Assembly: GCF_029201445.1 (NCBI RefSeq)
Contig: NZ_CP102381.1
Location: 1,798,001 to 1,862,000 of the forward strand
Length of the DNA stretch: 64,000 nucleotides
Direction: 5' to 3'
Source: Thiomicrorhabdus lithotrophica
GTDB lineage: Bacteria > Pseudomonadota > Gammaproteobacteria > Thiomicrospirales > Thiomicrospiraceae
The notes below the pieces were generated by a model. The model saw only the letters and a program-made list of their open reading frames with translations. It did no database searches and was not told the DNA's origin. Made by a program: the position numbers and the translations under genes. Below are positions 9,697 to 19,082 of this stretch, one piece after another; positions within the stretch are counted from its first letter, which is position 1, and each line of letters begins with the position of its first letter.

Positions 9697-10950
9697 TTAA
9701 CTTCCTGCAACACCGCGAGAGGTTGCAACCTTTCTTGATCTTTTTTCTTTATTTCTAGCTGTTTTTGACTTACCTTCATCAGAAGCCTGATCTTCCTCTT
9801 CTACCTTAGCTTCTCTTGGGTAGAAACGCGTTTCATAATCCACTCTAAAAACAATCGCCAAGGCAATACTCAAGAGCAGAACACTGCTTCCTCCATAACT
9901 CATAAAGGGCAATGTCAGACCTTTAGTAGGGAAAGCACCAAGGTTCACCCCCATGTTGATGCCTGCTTGCAAAATAATCCAAATACCAATTCCATAGGCC
10001 ACCATGCCTCCAAAGAAATGGTTTGCATCAAATGCTTTTCTGCCTATACGGAATAAACGATACAAAATCGCTAAATAAAGGGCAATCAAAAAAATGACAC
10101 CAATAAAACCAAACTCTTCCCCATAGATAGAGAATAAGAAATCGGTATGCGCATCCGGTAAATATAACAACTTTTGTACGCTAGCACCTAGCCCCGCGCC
10201 AAACCACTCACCGCTTCCAGAAGCAATGAGCGCTTGTGTAAGTTGGTAACCGGCCCCAAAAGGGTCTTGCCAAGGGTCTAGAAAGCTACTGACTCGAGCC
10301 ATGCGGTATTTAGAGGTAACGACTAGCGCCACAAGAATGGTGACCATTGGCAACACCGTTAATACAAAGTAACGCCAAGGCGCACCCGCAATGAGTAACA
10401 TTCCAGTTATGATGACCGCAATAACAAAAGTACTGCCATAATCAGGCTCCATTAACAGTAAGATTGCCATAATACCAAATGGGAGAGCGAGTCTAATCAC
10501 CGCACCAAAGTCTTCCTTAACCGCTGAAGCGTGCTTATCTAAGTAACCCGCCATAAAAACTACGATGGCTAATTTCATAAACTCTGAAGGTTGAAAGTTC
10601 ATGACCACTAAAGGTAACCAACGTTTACTACCGTTAATTTCTCGACCGAATATCAATACGGCGACCAACAGAAATAGAGCAAACATAAAGATTTTGCCGC
10701 GATGGTTTTCCCAATACTTGAGTGGAACTTGAAAAAAGATATAGGCCGCAAAGGCGCCCAAACCCATTGACATAAGCTGGCGTAAAAAATAATGATCGGG
10801 ATTGCCAAAACGCATTTGGCTAATGGCGACAGAACTGGAAGCTACCATTGTTAAACCAATTACCGCCAAGAGCACAACTAAACCTAATAACCAAAAATCC
10901 ATTGGCCAGGTTTTATCTTGTTGTTTTAGCTCTTGGAGTTTAGCAAACAT
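9697..10950 (-). CDS. ftsW: SEDS peptidoglycan glycosyltransferase FtsW
   Basis: FtsW is the divisome lipid II polymerase that partners FtsI. The 417-residue protein has about ten membrane helices and SEDS motifs: NGSKRWLPL, the catalytic-loop region PEPDYGST-like (MEPDYGSTFV), GAGLGASVQKLLYLPDAHTD, and the C-terminal GLTLPFMSYGGSS. The basic C-terminal tail (RNKEKRSRKVATSRG) is cytoplasmic. It starts two bases after the murD stop, so translation is coupled. FtsW rather than RodA is supported by the dcw position. Confidence 0.96.
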   Translation of the reverse strand: MFAKLQELKQQDKTWPMDFWLLGLVVLLAVIGLTMVASSSVAISQMRFGNPDHYFLRQLMSMGLGAFAAYIFFQVPLKYWENHRGKIFMFALFLLVAVLIFGREINGSKRWLPLVVMNFQPSEFMKLAIVVFMAGYLDKHASAVKEDFGAVIRLALPFGIMAILLLMEPDYGSTFVIAVIITGMLLIAGAPWRYFVLTVLPMVTILVALVVTSKYRMARVSSFLDPWQDPFGAGYQLTQALIASGSGEWFGAGLGASVQKLLYLPDAHTDFLFSIYGEEFGFIGVIFLIALYLAILYRLFRIGRKAFDANHFFGGMVAYGIGIWIILQAGINMGVNLGAFPTKGLTLPFMSYGGSSVLLLSIALAIVFRVDYETRFYPREAKVEEEDQASDEGKSKTARNKEKRSRKVATSRGVAGS

Positions 10951-10952
10951 GT

Positions 10953-12356
10953 TTAATCTACCAGGCCTGGTTGGTTAATTGTTTGCGCTATTGATTCTTT
11001 ATCAAAACTCGCGCGAGCTTGATGAACTAACTCTACAAATGATTCACCACGTTTTACATAGTTATCAAACTGATCAAAACTGGCACAAGCAGGTGAAAAT
11101 AACACACAGTCTTGCGGCTGAGCATTTTCTAGTGCGATAGCAACCGCAGACATTAAATCTTCTACTTGAGTGATAGCAATATGATCTAGAGTTTGTGCAT
11201 TAGAACGAATATCAGCTTCAATAACCGCTTTATCTCTACCAAACAACACCACCTGCCTACAGTGCTCAACCAAAGGGGAACCTAATCCTGAAAAATCAGC
11301 ATCCTTACCTACTCCACCAGCAATTAAAATCAACTTACCTGATATTTCATTACCCAAACTTTCAATTGCAGTGATAGTTGCACCTACGTTGGTTCCTTTA
11401 GAATCGTTAATCCAAGTAATATCATTGTGCACTGCAACTAATTCAGTACGGTGAGGCAACCCAACAAATTGGGTTAATGCGATTTCAAAGTGTCGATTCT
11501 CAACATTAAAAGGGCGACATAACGCGAGCATCGCTAATGCATTTAACTGGTGATGCAATCCTTTTAATTTCATGCACTCAACAGGAACTTGTGGTTGATT
11601 GCCATGACCTAACCAGGCCTGGTTATTGTATTGAATAATTCCGTAATCTTTATCGGATTTTATAAAGCCAGGCACAGCACTAAAATGAACAACTTCACCA
11701 TGATGAATTAAACCTTGCTCACCCAGAACATCGGGAATAACCGCTAATTCGGTTTCAGAAAACACTTTGGTTTTCGCCTGAATGTACTCCTCAATTCCTA
11801 TGTATCGATCCATATGGTCTTCTGATATGTTCAAAACCGTAGAAGAAGCAGGTGTTAAAGAGTAAGTTGTTTCAAGTTGAAAACTTGAAAGCTCGAGTAC
11901 AAACACATCATATTCATTGTCATCAATCAACAGATCAAGGGCCGGTTCACCAATATTACCGCCGACTCCTACTTTATAACCCGCTTCGGCTAGGGCCATT
12001 CCGGTAATAGTCGTGACTGTACTTTTACCATTTGAACCGGTTATGGCAATCACGGGTGCACCCACTGCTCGCGCAAAAAGTTCAATGTCGCCAATAACTT
12101 GCTTACCAATTTTTTCTAATGCTACTACCCAAGGTTCAGACTTCGCTATACCAGGGCTGAGGATAATCGTTTCAAACTGAGTAAGCCATTTGGTAGGCAC
12201 TTCGCCCACAGCAAACTCACAATCTAAATAGGCTTCTTGTAATGCCGTAGTATCAAAGTTGTCACGTGTATCAAAAGCTAAGCAATTCTCACCCTGAGCC
12301 GTTAAATAACGAAGAACAGATTGTCCCGTAACACCTAATCCCGCAACTAAATACAT
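10953..12356 (-). CDS. murD: UDP-N-acetylmuramoyl-L-alanine--D-glutamate ligase
   Basis: MurD adds D-Glu to UDP-MurNAc-L-Ala using ATP. The protein is 467 residues (E. coli 438) with the Mur-ligase P-loop ITGSNGKSTVTT, the catalytic region LELSSFQLE, INDSKGTN, and a C-terminal domain with LFSPACASFDQF. Two copies of the palindromic repeat lie in the gene: one reads Gln-Ala-Trp mid-protein, the other Pro-Gly-Leu-Val directly before the final Asp and stop. The second copy therefore forms the C-terminal tail. Confidence 0.96.
   Translation of the reverse strand: MYLVAGLGVTGQSVLRYLTAQGENCLAFDTRDNFDTTALQEAYLDCEFAVGEVPTKWLTQFETIILSPGIAKSEPWVVALEKIGKQVIGDIELFARAVGAPVIAITGSNGKSTVTTITGMALAEAGYKVGVGGNIGEPALDLLIDDNEYDVFVLELSSFQLETTYSLTPASSTVLNISEDHMDRYIGIEEYIQAKTKVFSETELAVIPDVLGEQGLIHHGEVVHFSAVPGFIKSDKDYGIIQYNNQAWLGHGNQPQVPVECMKLKGLHHQLNALAMLALCRPFNVENRHFEIALTQFVGLPHRTELVAVHNDITWINDSKGTNVGATITAIESLGNEISGKLILIAGGVGKDADFSGLGSPLVEHCRQVVLFGRDKAVIEADIRSNAQTLDHIAITQVEDLMSAVAIALENAQPQDCVLFSPACASFDQFDNYVKRGESFVELVHQARASFDKESIAQTINQPGLVD
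10960..10971. repeat. Palindromic repeat ACCAGGCCTGGT at 3' end of murD
   Basis: Read as CCA GGC CTG GTA, Pro-Gly-Leu-Val, two codons before the stop. Confidence 0.9.
11612..11623. repeat. Palindromic repeat ACCAGGCCTGGT in murD
   Basis: Read as AAC CAG GCC TGG TTA, Asn-Gln-Ala-Trp-Leu. Confidence 0.9.
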
Positions 12357-12393
12357 CTCTAAAATCTCTTAATTAAGCTTTTATTAACAATGG

Positions 12394-13476
12394 TTATCTT
12401 AGTTTCAAACTCGCTAAACCGATTAATACTAAAATGATGGTAATGACCCAAAAACGAACTATAACCTGTGATTCATGCCAACCTTTTTGCTCATAATGAT
12501 GATGCAAAGGTGCCATTAAGAAAATCCGCTTACCTCGAAGCTTGAAGGAGCCAACTTGTAAAATAACCGAGACGGTTTCTGCAACAAAAATCCCCCCCAT
12601 AATAAATAGCACGAGCTCTTGTTTAACGGCAACAGCCATACCGCCCAATGCTGCACCAATCGCTAAAGAACCAACGTCACCCATAAACACTTGAGCAGGA
12701 TGGGCGTTAAACCATAAAAAGCCCAATCCGGCACCAACAAGCGCTGCGGCCAATATCGTTAGCTCTCCTACACCTGGAATGTAAGGAATATTCAGATAAT
12801 CAGAGAAATAGACATGTCCTGTTAAATAGGCAAACACACCTAAAGCACCAGAAATCATGACTGTTGGCATAATGGCCAAACCGTCTAAACCATCCGTTAA
12901 ATTAACGGCATTGGAAGTACCCACGATAACAAAATAACTCAATACAACGGTCCACGCACCTAAGTGAATAACCGTGTCTTTCATATATGGGATTAGCAAT
13001 TGTGATTCAGCAGGAACCGTTGCTAATGCAAAAAGTGTGTAAGCGGTTGCAAAACCGACAATAGATTGCCAAAGATATTTGGTGCGAGCACGCATTCCAT
13101 TCGGGTCTTTGTAGACCACTTTTTTGTAGTCATCAATAAAACCAATCACGCCAAAACCAAGCATGGATAAAGTAATCACTAATAAATAATGATTCGTTAA
13201 ATCGCCCCAAAGAATAACAGCCATGGCAACCGAAAATATAATCATGGTTCCACCCATTGTTGGGGTACCCGCTTTAATCAGATGGGTCTGTGGGCCGTCT
13301 TGGCGAATAGCCTGACCTACTTTGAGTCGTGTTAACCAACGAATCATCGCCGGCCCAACCATAAAGGATAAAATCAATGCCGTTAATACACTCATAATCG
13401 CGCGCATAGTGATGTAACTAAACACACCAAAACCTGAGATGTATTGTTGTAAATATTCTGTTAAATAAATGAGCAT
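12394..13476 (-). CDS. mraY: Phospho-N-acetylmuramoyl-pentapeptide transferase
   Basis: MraY transfers phospho-MurNAc-pentapeptide to undecaprenyl phosphate, producing lipid I. The 360-residue length and ten-helix pattern match the family. Key motifs: GTPTMGG, the aspartate pair in [28 protein letters not shown], and the HHH motif in MAPLHHHYE. It lies between murF and murD, its usual place. The undecaprenyl carrier derives from isopentenyl diphosphate, which the mevalonate operon in this window supplies. Confidence 0.98.
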   Translation of the reverse strand: MLIYLTEYLQQYISGFGVFSYITMRAIMSVLTALILSFMVGPAMIRWLTRLKVGQAIRQDGPQTHLIKAGTPTMGGTMIIFSVAMAVILWGDLTNHYLLVITLSMLGFGVIGFIDDYKKVVYKDPNGMRARTKYLWQSIVGFATAYTLFALATVPAESQLLIPYMKDTVIHLGAWTVVLSYFVIVGTSNAVNLTDGLDGLAIMPTVMISGALGVFAYLTGHVYFSDYLNIPYIPGVGELTILAAALVGAGLGFLWFNAHPAQVFMGDVGSLAIGAALGGMAVAVKQELVLFIMGGIFVAETVSVILQVGSFKLRGKRIFLMAPLHHHYEQKGWHESQVIVRFWVITIILVLIGLASLKLR

Positions 13477-13550
13477 GACTCTATATCCTATAGATGTTTT
13501 CTGATTATTTTTATGATTGTTATTTTATTAAGTTTATTTCTATTTTAAGG

Positions 13551-14966
13551 CTAACTGAACGTTTCTAAAATTTGTTGGCTAACAAGTTCCATCTGGGCAC
13601 TTCTTGAACCCTTAACCAAAACATTCATTTTTTGCTGCTTCTGCTCTGCTTTGCTCAGTTGTTTTAAAACGGTTTTTGCCATCTCTTCATGCGTTGTACA
13701 AAATTGACTGTTCTTACCAAACACTTCAGGCATTTGGCGTGCTTCTTCACCATAAACATAAAGGTGTTTAACGCCTTTATCTCGTGCAAACTCAGCAATT
13801 TCTTGGTGTGCTGAAGCCGAACCTTCTCCAATCTCTGCCATAGCACCTAAACACAAAACTGCCAGGCCTGGTAAAGAGACTAAAGCGTCAATTCCTGCTT
13901 TAACTGATTCTGGATTCGCATTATAACTGTCATCAATTAACCAACCGGTATTTATTGCGGTTTTTTGAAGCCTGCCAGACACCCCAGAAAAACTTACCAG
14001 GCCTGGTAAAATTTGTTGCCAATTTAAACCAGCTGCTTGAGATACGGCAACACAGGCTGCAGCATTCATTGCATTATGAAACCCTAACACAGGCAGACTC
14101 ACTAGATGCTTTTCATTCATTAAATTTAAGGAAAAGGTTATCCCTGAGCTTTCAGACTCCTGTACTTTAAAATCTGACACTCTAACCTGAGCTTCAGGTT
14201 GCGTACCAAAAGAAATAACCTGTTTTACACCTAATCCATCCAAACGGGATAACCAGTCTTGATAACCTGGTGAATCGGTATTAACGATTGCAACGCCCTC
14301 TTTACGACCCGCTATTTGATTTAATCCTTGATAGATTTCACCCTTAGTATCAATTACGCCTTGTAAGCTTCCAAAACCTTCCAAGTGTGCCCCTGATGCA
14401 TTATTTATCATGGCAATATCTGGTAGAGCTAAATCGGTTAAATAACCAATCTCTTTTAGGTGATTCGCTCCCATCTCAATAATGGCGTATTCGTGTTCAG
14501 GTCTTAAATTTAATAATGTTCTAGGCACACCAAGGTCATTATTTAAATTACCCTCAGTGGCTAGGGTATTACCCGCAAGTGAAAAGATATTATTAAGTAA
14601 AGTTTTTGTCGTTGTTTTACCGTTACTGCCCGTAACTGCAATCAAGGTTTTAACTGGCATTTGTAAACGATGCCAGCGTGCAAATTGCCCCAATGCGATG
14701 CGTGTATCCTCAACCTCAACACCTGGCACTACTGTATCCACATCCTCTGACACTAACACCGCTACTGCGCCTTGTTGAATTGCCTTATCTATAAAAGCGT
14801 GACCATCAAAGTTTTCGCCTTTTATGGCAATATACAAAGCACCAGGTTGCAATGTACGTGTATCAGTACTTATAGAGGTAAACTGTATGGTACTTTCTTC
14901 ACTAAGAGGTCCAATAAACTCACCATTAGTACTCTCTTTAAGTTGCTCTAATGTCCATGAGAACAT
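13551..14966 (-). CDS. murF: UDP-MurNAc-tripeptide--D-alanyl-D-alanine ligase
   Basis: MurF adds D-Ala-D-Ala to UDP-MurNAc-tripeptide. I chose the ATG at 14966 (471 residues) because AGAGG sits 8 bases upstream and the protein then begins MFSWTLEQL, as MurF proteins usually do. An ATG at 15083, overlapping the murE end, would add 39 residues of unconserved sequence. Motifs: P-loop AVTGSNGKTTTK, EMGANHLKEI, DDSYNANPESVKAG, and the C-terminal VLVKGSRSAQME. Two palindromic repeats encode Pro-Gly-Leu in the gene. Confidence 0.95.
   Translation of the reverse strand: MFSWTLEQLKESTNGEFIGPLSEESTIQFTSISTDTRTLQPGALYIAIKGENFDGHAFIDKAIQQGAVAVLVSEDVDTVVPGVEVEDTRIALGQFARWHRLQMPVKTLIAVTGSNGKTTTKTLLNNIFSLAGNTLATEGNLNNDLGVPRTLLNLRPEHEYAIIEMGANHLKEIGYLTDLALPDIAMINNASGAHLEGFGSLQGVIDTKGEIYQGLNQIAGRKEGVAIVNTDSPGYQDWLSRLDGLGVKQVISFGTQPEAQVRVSDFKVQESESSGITFSLNLMNEKHLVSLPVLGFHNAMNAAACVAVSQAAGLNWQQILPGLVSFSGVSGRLQKTAINTGWLIDDSYNANPESVKAGIDALVSLPGLAVLCLGAMAEIGEGSASAHQEIAEFARDKGVKHLYVYGEEARQMPEVFGKNSQFCTTHEEMAKTVLKQLSKAEQKQQKMNVLVKGSRSAQMELVSQQILETFS
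13862..13871. repeat. Palindromic repeat core CCAGGCCTGG in murF
   Basis: Read as TTA CCA GGC CTG GCA, Leu-Pro-Gly-Leu-Ala. Confidence 0.85.
13996..14007. repeat. Palindromic repeat ACCAGGCCTGGT in murF
   Basis: Inside TTACCAGGCCTGGTAA; read as Leu-Pro-Gly-Leu-Val, 135 bases from the copy at 13862. Confidence 0.9.
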
Positions 14967-15075
14967 AGTCAAATCCTCTGTTAATTGATTCGATTCTCGG
15001 CTTATCTGTGCCTGTAATGCCGCTACGGTTTGTTCTACGGTTTGCGCTTCTGTATTGATGACTGTTTTTTGTGTA

Positions 15076-16704
15076 TTAACCATGTTTTTTAGACTCTTTG
15101 GTTAGTAACCAATCTTGAACGACTTCCGCATCACTAAAAGGGTGTTTCACACCTGATATTTCTTGATAGTCTTCATGACCCTTGCCAGCAATAACGATAA
15201 TATCTTGTTCTTTAGCATGATCTAGAACTTGGCTAATGGCCTCTTTTCTATCAACCATACTCTGAACTGAATCGCTTTGGTTTATACCCGCTGCTATCTC
15301 TTTTATAATTTTCGCCGGCGCTTCATCTCTTGGATTATCACTGGTCAGTATCACTTTATCCGCTAGAGATTGGGCTATTGCGCCCATCAGAGGACGCTTA
15401 CCCTGATCGCGATTACCTCCACAACCAAAAACAACTTTTAGCGCTCCATTCCCATCAATAAGATGCGATCTTACCGCGGTTAACACCTGTTCTAATGCAT
15501 CTGGAGTATGTGCAAAATCTAGGATAATAGTGGGTGACTTGCCCAACACCTGCATACGTCCAGCGACGGACTGTAACAATGGTAATTTGGATTTTATTAC
15601 CTGCCATGAAAAACCATTCACCAATAAAATTGACATGGCGCACAATACATTTTCAAGATTAAACAATCCCATCAAAGCCAAGTTGATGATTTCTAAGTTG
15701 TCAGCTAATCGTTTATTATGAAAAACAGGTGTAAATTTGATACCTTGCTGGGTTAATTGCACATTATCACAACGTAAGTCAGGCAAAATTTTGTAATCTG
15801 CCGACAACGTTTTTTTAAGCTGTTCTGAGCTGTAACACCATACTGTCTCAGAATTGTTTTTCTGCAGTTTTTCATGACAAAGTTTGTTACCTAAAGCATC
15901 CGCGACATTTAATACCGAGCTTTGGGTTTCATATTCAGTAAATAAACGTGACTTTGCCTCACTATATGCTTCTTCAGTGCCGTGAAAGTCAATATGATCT
16001 CTAGTCACTTGCGTTAGTGCAACGGTCTGAAACGTTACCCCTTGAATACGACCCAAACATAAAGCGTGCGAAGAAACCTCCATCACAACCCAATCCATAC
16101 CTTGCTCAACAAATGCATTTAATAAACGCTGAACTTGAACACTATTTGGGGTAGTGTTAGCACTTTGTTGCAGGTTATCAATTTCGCCATTGCCTAAGGT
16201 GCCAATCAAGGCAACCTTATGGCCTAAATTTTTGAGTAACTGCCCTGTAAAAAAAGCGGTGGAAGTTTTACCGTTTGTGCCGGTAATCCCCACTACTTTT
16301 AACTTTTGACTGGGTCTGTCATAAAACCAAGCCGCAAAATTTCCCAACTGGCTTTGAATATCTGCCACCACCCACAATCTCACTTTTTGATTATGTGACT
16401 GGTTATGTGCATCTAACAATATTTGCTCTTGTTCCGTTAAAACTCTATCTGAAATTACCAGGCCTGGTAACTTAAGAAAAACTGATTCTAAAAAGTCTAA
16501 ACCATGGCTCTTTTCACCTTGTAACGCAATAAACAGGTCATTTGATTGAATTGCGCGCGAATCAAGTGACATCTGCTTAACAGTAACTTCTGGGTATTCA
16601 GCATCAACTTCACTCAAGTCAAACCCCTCTATAAAATTAGAGAGGTATTGGGAAATCTCTAATATGTTCTTGGGTTGTGCGCTTATTGGCTTCGCTGTAG
16701 TCAT
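15076..16704 (-). CDS. murE: UDP-MurNAc-L-Ala-D-Glu--meso-diaminopimelate ligase
   Basis: MurE adds the third stem-peptide residue. The DNPR motif (TSDNPRDE) near the C-terminus indicates meso-diaminopimelate as substrate, as expected for a Gram-negative. At 542 residues it is longer than E. coli MurE (495), with extra length at the N-terminus and in loops. Other motifs: P-loop GITGTNGKTSTA, SANTTPNS, the carbamylated-lysine region RDHIDFHGTEEAYSEAKSR, and FGCGGNRDQGKRPLMG. One palindromic repeat encodes Pro-Gly-Leu near residue 80. The ATG lies 9 bases beyond the ftsI stop. Confidence 0.97.
   Translation of the reverse strand: MTTAKPISAQPKNILEISQYLSNFIEGFDLSEVDAEYPEVTVKQMSLDSRAIQSNDLFIALQGEKSHGLDFLESVFLKLPGLVISDRVLTEQEQILLDAHNQSHNQKVRLWVVADIQSQLGNFAAWFYDRPSQKLKVVGITGTNGKTSTAFFTGQLLKNLGHKVALIGTLGNGEIDNLQQSANTTPNSVQVQRLLNAFVEQGMDWVVMEVSSHALCLGRIQGVTFQTVALTQVTRDHIDFHGTEEAYSEAKSRLFTEYETQSSVLNVADALGNKLCHEKLQKNNSETVWCYSSEQLKKTLSADYKILPDLRCDNVQLTQQGIKFTPVFHNKRLADNLEIINLALMGLFNLENVLCAMSILLVNGFSWQVIKSKLPLLQSVAGRMQVLGKSPTIILDFAHTPDALEQVLTAVRSHLIDGNGALKVVFGCGGNRDQGKRPLMGAIAQSLADKVILTSDNPRDEAPAKIIKEIAAGINQSDSVQSMVDRKEAISQVLDHAKEQDIIVIAGKGHEDYQEISGVKHPFSDAEVVQDWLLTKESKKHG
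16457..16468. repeat. Palindromic repeat ACCAGGCCTGGT in murE
   Basis: Inside TTACCAGGCCTGGTAA; read as Leu-Pro-Gly-Leu-Val. Confidence 0.9.
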
Positions 16705-16713
16705 CTCATATAC

Positions 16714-18645
16714 CTAGTGTTTTTCAGGTTCAATTTGATCTGGTGCAATGTTTCTAATTCTTAACGCTTCTTCCATCACCTCTTTAAAAGCAGGGGCTGC
16801 GACCGCACCACCGTAATAAACACCACGACTAGGTTCATCGACGACGACTGCCATAATCATATCTGGATTAGAAACTGGGACAATACCTGCAAAAAGCGCG
16901 TAGTAAGTATTCTCTTTATAACCACCACGACTTTTCGTTTTATGCACCGTACCAGTTTTACCTGCTACCCGATAACCCGGAATTTGCGCTTTAGGCGCAG
17001 TTCCACCTTTAGCAACCACGGTTTCCATCATTCTTAAGACTTCATTCGCTACTTCAGGCTTAATTAAAGCTTTGCCCTTAGGAGGTTCTGAAAGTTTAAT
17101 CAAGCTCAAGGGTAGCATCTCTCCTTGATTAGAAAATAGTAGATAGGAGTGGGCTAAATCTAATAAGTTAGTGCTAAAACCATAACCAAAAGAGGCAGAA
17201 GCCTGATCGGTGTCTGTCCATTCATGTGCTGGCTTCAAGTAACCTAAAGCCTCACCTGGAAGAAATAGACCGCTTTCTTGCCCAATACCGATTGAAGCCC
17301 AAAAATCACGTTGTTTTTCAGCCTTCATTTTTAAAGCAATTTTAGAGGTGCCCACATTACTGGATTTTTTGATCACCTCTAATGGCGTGATTGTCTTGTG
17401 GTTATGGGTATCGCTAATTCGATTACCTTGAATACGAATCCAACCAGGCGATGTATCGATTTTTGTTTCTAAATCAATTAACCCATCGTCTAATGCTTTC
17501 GCAACAATAAATGGCTTAATTGTGGATCCAGGCTCAAGTAAATCAGCAACTACACGATTTTTAACACCTTGACCACGCCTTTGACTCGGATCATTAGGAT
17601 TGAATCCAGGCAAGCTAACCATTGATAAAATCTCACCTGTCTTAGCATCCAAAATAACGCTACTTGCTCCACGAGCTTGATGTTCAATCATCACTTTTTT
17701 AAGCGCTTTATAGGCTACATATTGTAAGTTTTGATCAATACTCAAGGTCATTGGATTACCAGGCTTGGCCGCCTTGACATCTTTAACAAAATCAACCACA
17801 TGACCTGCTCTATCTTTCACAACCTGCTTTTTACCTGGCTCACCTCTTAACCAATCATTATAGGCAAGCTCAATGCCTTCTTGGCCTTGGTCATCAATAT
17901 TGGTAAAACCTATAAGGTTTGCACTGCTTTCTCCTGAAGGGAAATATCGGCGATACTCACCCTGTGTATAAACACCCGTTAAACGCATATCATCGATTTT
18001 TTCGGCAACATCAGGAATAACCCCACGCTTCAAATACAAGAAACGTCTTTTAGGATATTTGTATATTTTATTTAAGATACTGAGCCTATCTGTACCTAAT
18101 ACAGCGGCTAATCTTGACGGTGTGTAGCGATAACGGTTAATTACACGCATATCAACCCAGATAGATGGAAGCAACTTATTCACTTCAATATGATGGCTTC
18201 CATTGTCATAACTCAAACCAACATATTTAGTGTAAGTACCAGGCAGTTCGAGTTCGGCTATTTTTTCAACCAGTTTTTTATCACTCAATTGTCTAATAAA
18301 ACTGAGTTTTTTATAACGATTTTGTTTAGCTAACGCATTCAGTTGTGAATCTGTAAGCCCTAGCAAATCCAAAAACTTATGGTAGTTAGTCTCATGGGCA
18401 ATAATAACTTTTGCATCCACCCATACGGATGCCATAGGAGTACTTAAAGCTAATAATTCGCCATTACGATCGTAAATTTCTCCACGTGGAGCAGGTATTG
18501 CAATAGTACGAATTTGGCGTTTATCACCCTCTGCCTGCAGAAATTCCGTTTTCACCACTTGTACATAAAATGCACGCACACCTATTGCTACAAACCCTAA
18601 AAAGATGAGTGCAAAAACAACAGAATCACGCCTAATTTTTAGCAT
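16714..18645 (-). CDS. ftsI: Penicillin-binding protein 3, division transpeptidase FtsI
   Basis: FtsI cross-links septal peptidoglycan in the periplasm. One N-terminal membrane helix (about 8-27) precedes the pedestal (APRGEIYDRNG) and the transpeptidase domain with the active-site Ser374 in GSTIKPF, SSNVGTSK and KTGTVHK. At 643 residues it is about 55 longer than E. coli FtsI. The extra length comes from an internal duplication: residues about 73-140 and 161-228 resemble each other at a constant offset of 88 (SVWVDAKVI / SIWVDMRVI, VEKIAELELPGTYT / AEKIDDMRLTGVYT). It overlaps ftsL by 14 bases. Confidence 0.96.
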   Translation of the reverse strand: MLKIRRDSVVFALIFLGFVAIGVRAFYVQVVKTEFLQAEGDKRQIRTIAIPAPRGEIYDRNGELLALSTPMASVWVDAKVIIAHETNYHKFLDLLGLTDSQLNALAKQNRYKKLSFIRQLSDKKLVEKIAELELPGTYTKYVGLSYDNGSHHIEVNKLLPSIWVDMRVINRYRYTPSRLAAVLGTDRLSILNKIYKYPKRRFLYLKRGVIPDVAEKIDDMRLTGVYTQGEYRRYFPSGESSANLIGFTNIDDQGQEGIELAYNDWLRGEPGKKQVVKDRAGHVVDFVKDVKAAKPGNPMTLSIDQNLQYVAYKALKKVMIEHQARGASSVILDAKTGEILSMVSLPGFNPNDPSQRRGQGVKNRVVADLLEPGSTIKPFIVAKALDDGLIDLETKIDTSPGWIRIQGNRISDTHNHKTITPLEVIKKSSNVGTSKIALKMKAEKQRDFWASIGIGQESGLFLPGEALGYLKPAHEWTDTDQASASFGYGFSTNLLDLAHSYLLFSNQGEMLPLSLIKLSEPPKGKALIKPEVANEVLRMMETVVAKGGTAPKAQIPGYRVAGKTGTVHKTKSRGGYKENTYYALFAGIVPVSNPDMIMAVVVDEPSRGVYYGGAVAAPAFKEVMEEALRIRNIAPDQIEPEKH

Positions 18646-19003
18646 CTGTTTTTGCCTGCTTAGAAGTAATTGGGGACTGTTGATATCTATTTACACTATT
18701 AATGTAAATATTATGAAAGTGAGTTTTATCCAAAGTCATATCAAGTTTTTGCTTAGCGATATTTTCGACCATGGCCGGTGAGGTTAGATGTTTCTTTTCC
18801 AACATTAAACGACCCCATTCTTCTTTAGCAGTCAGGGCGTGTTTTAAAGACTGATAATATTGAGATTCAACATTACGAATTTGATGTTGTATATGAACAA
18901 TAGCCAGCAAACTTGCGCAAACAAGAGTGACTAGTAAAAATAGAAAAAACCCACGCCACTTAAAAACTTTTAAGTGAGTGGGTTCTGGGAACCGATTATG
19001 CAT
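18632..19003 (-). CDS. ftsL: Cell division protein FtsL
   Basis: FtsL is a small bitopic membrane protein that, with FtsB and FtsQ, activates FtsWI. The 123 residues hold a short cytoplasmic N-terminus, one membrane helix (about 19-38, FFLFLLVTLVCASLLAIVHI), and a periplasmic coiled coil (QHQIRNVESQYYQSLKHALT). Sequence identity in this family is low, so the call rests mainly on topology, size, and the ftsL-ftsI overlap. GGATAGG lies 5 bases before the ATG. Confidence 0.88.
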   Translation of the reverse strand: MHNRFPEPTHLKVFKWRGFFLFLLVTLVCASLLAIVHIQHQIRNVESQYYQSLKHALTAKEEWGRLMLEKKHLTSPAMVENIAKQKLDMTLDKTHFHNIYINSVNRYQQSPITSKQAKTDAKN

Positions 19004-19082
19004 ATCGACCTATCCGACAGTACAATCTTTGACTAGCTTCCTTAAGAATACTCGTTGGACTAACGAACACCCCATAACAGGA

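Noticed and set aside
14967-15083. N-terminal extension of MurF by 39 residues
   Set aside because: The inner ATG has a good ribosome binding site and starts at the usual family position; the extension looks unconserved.
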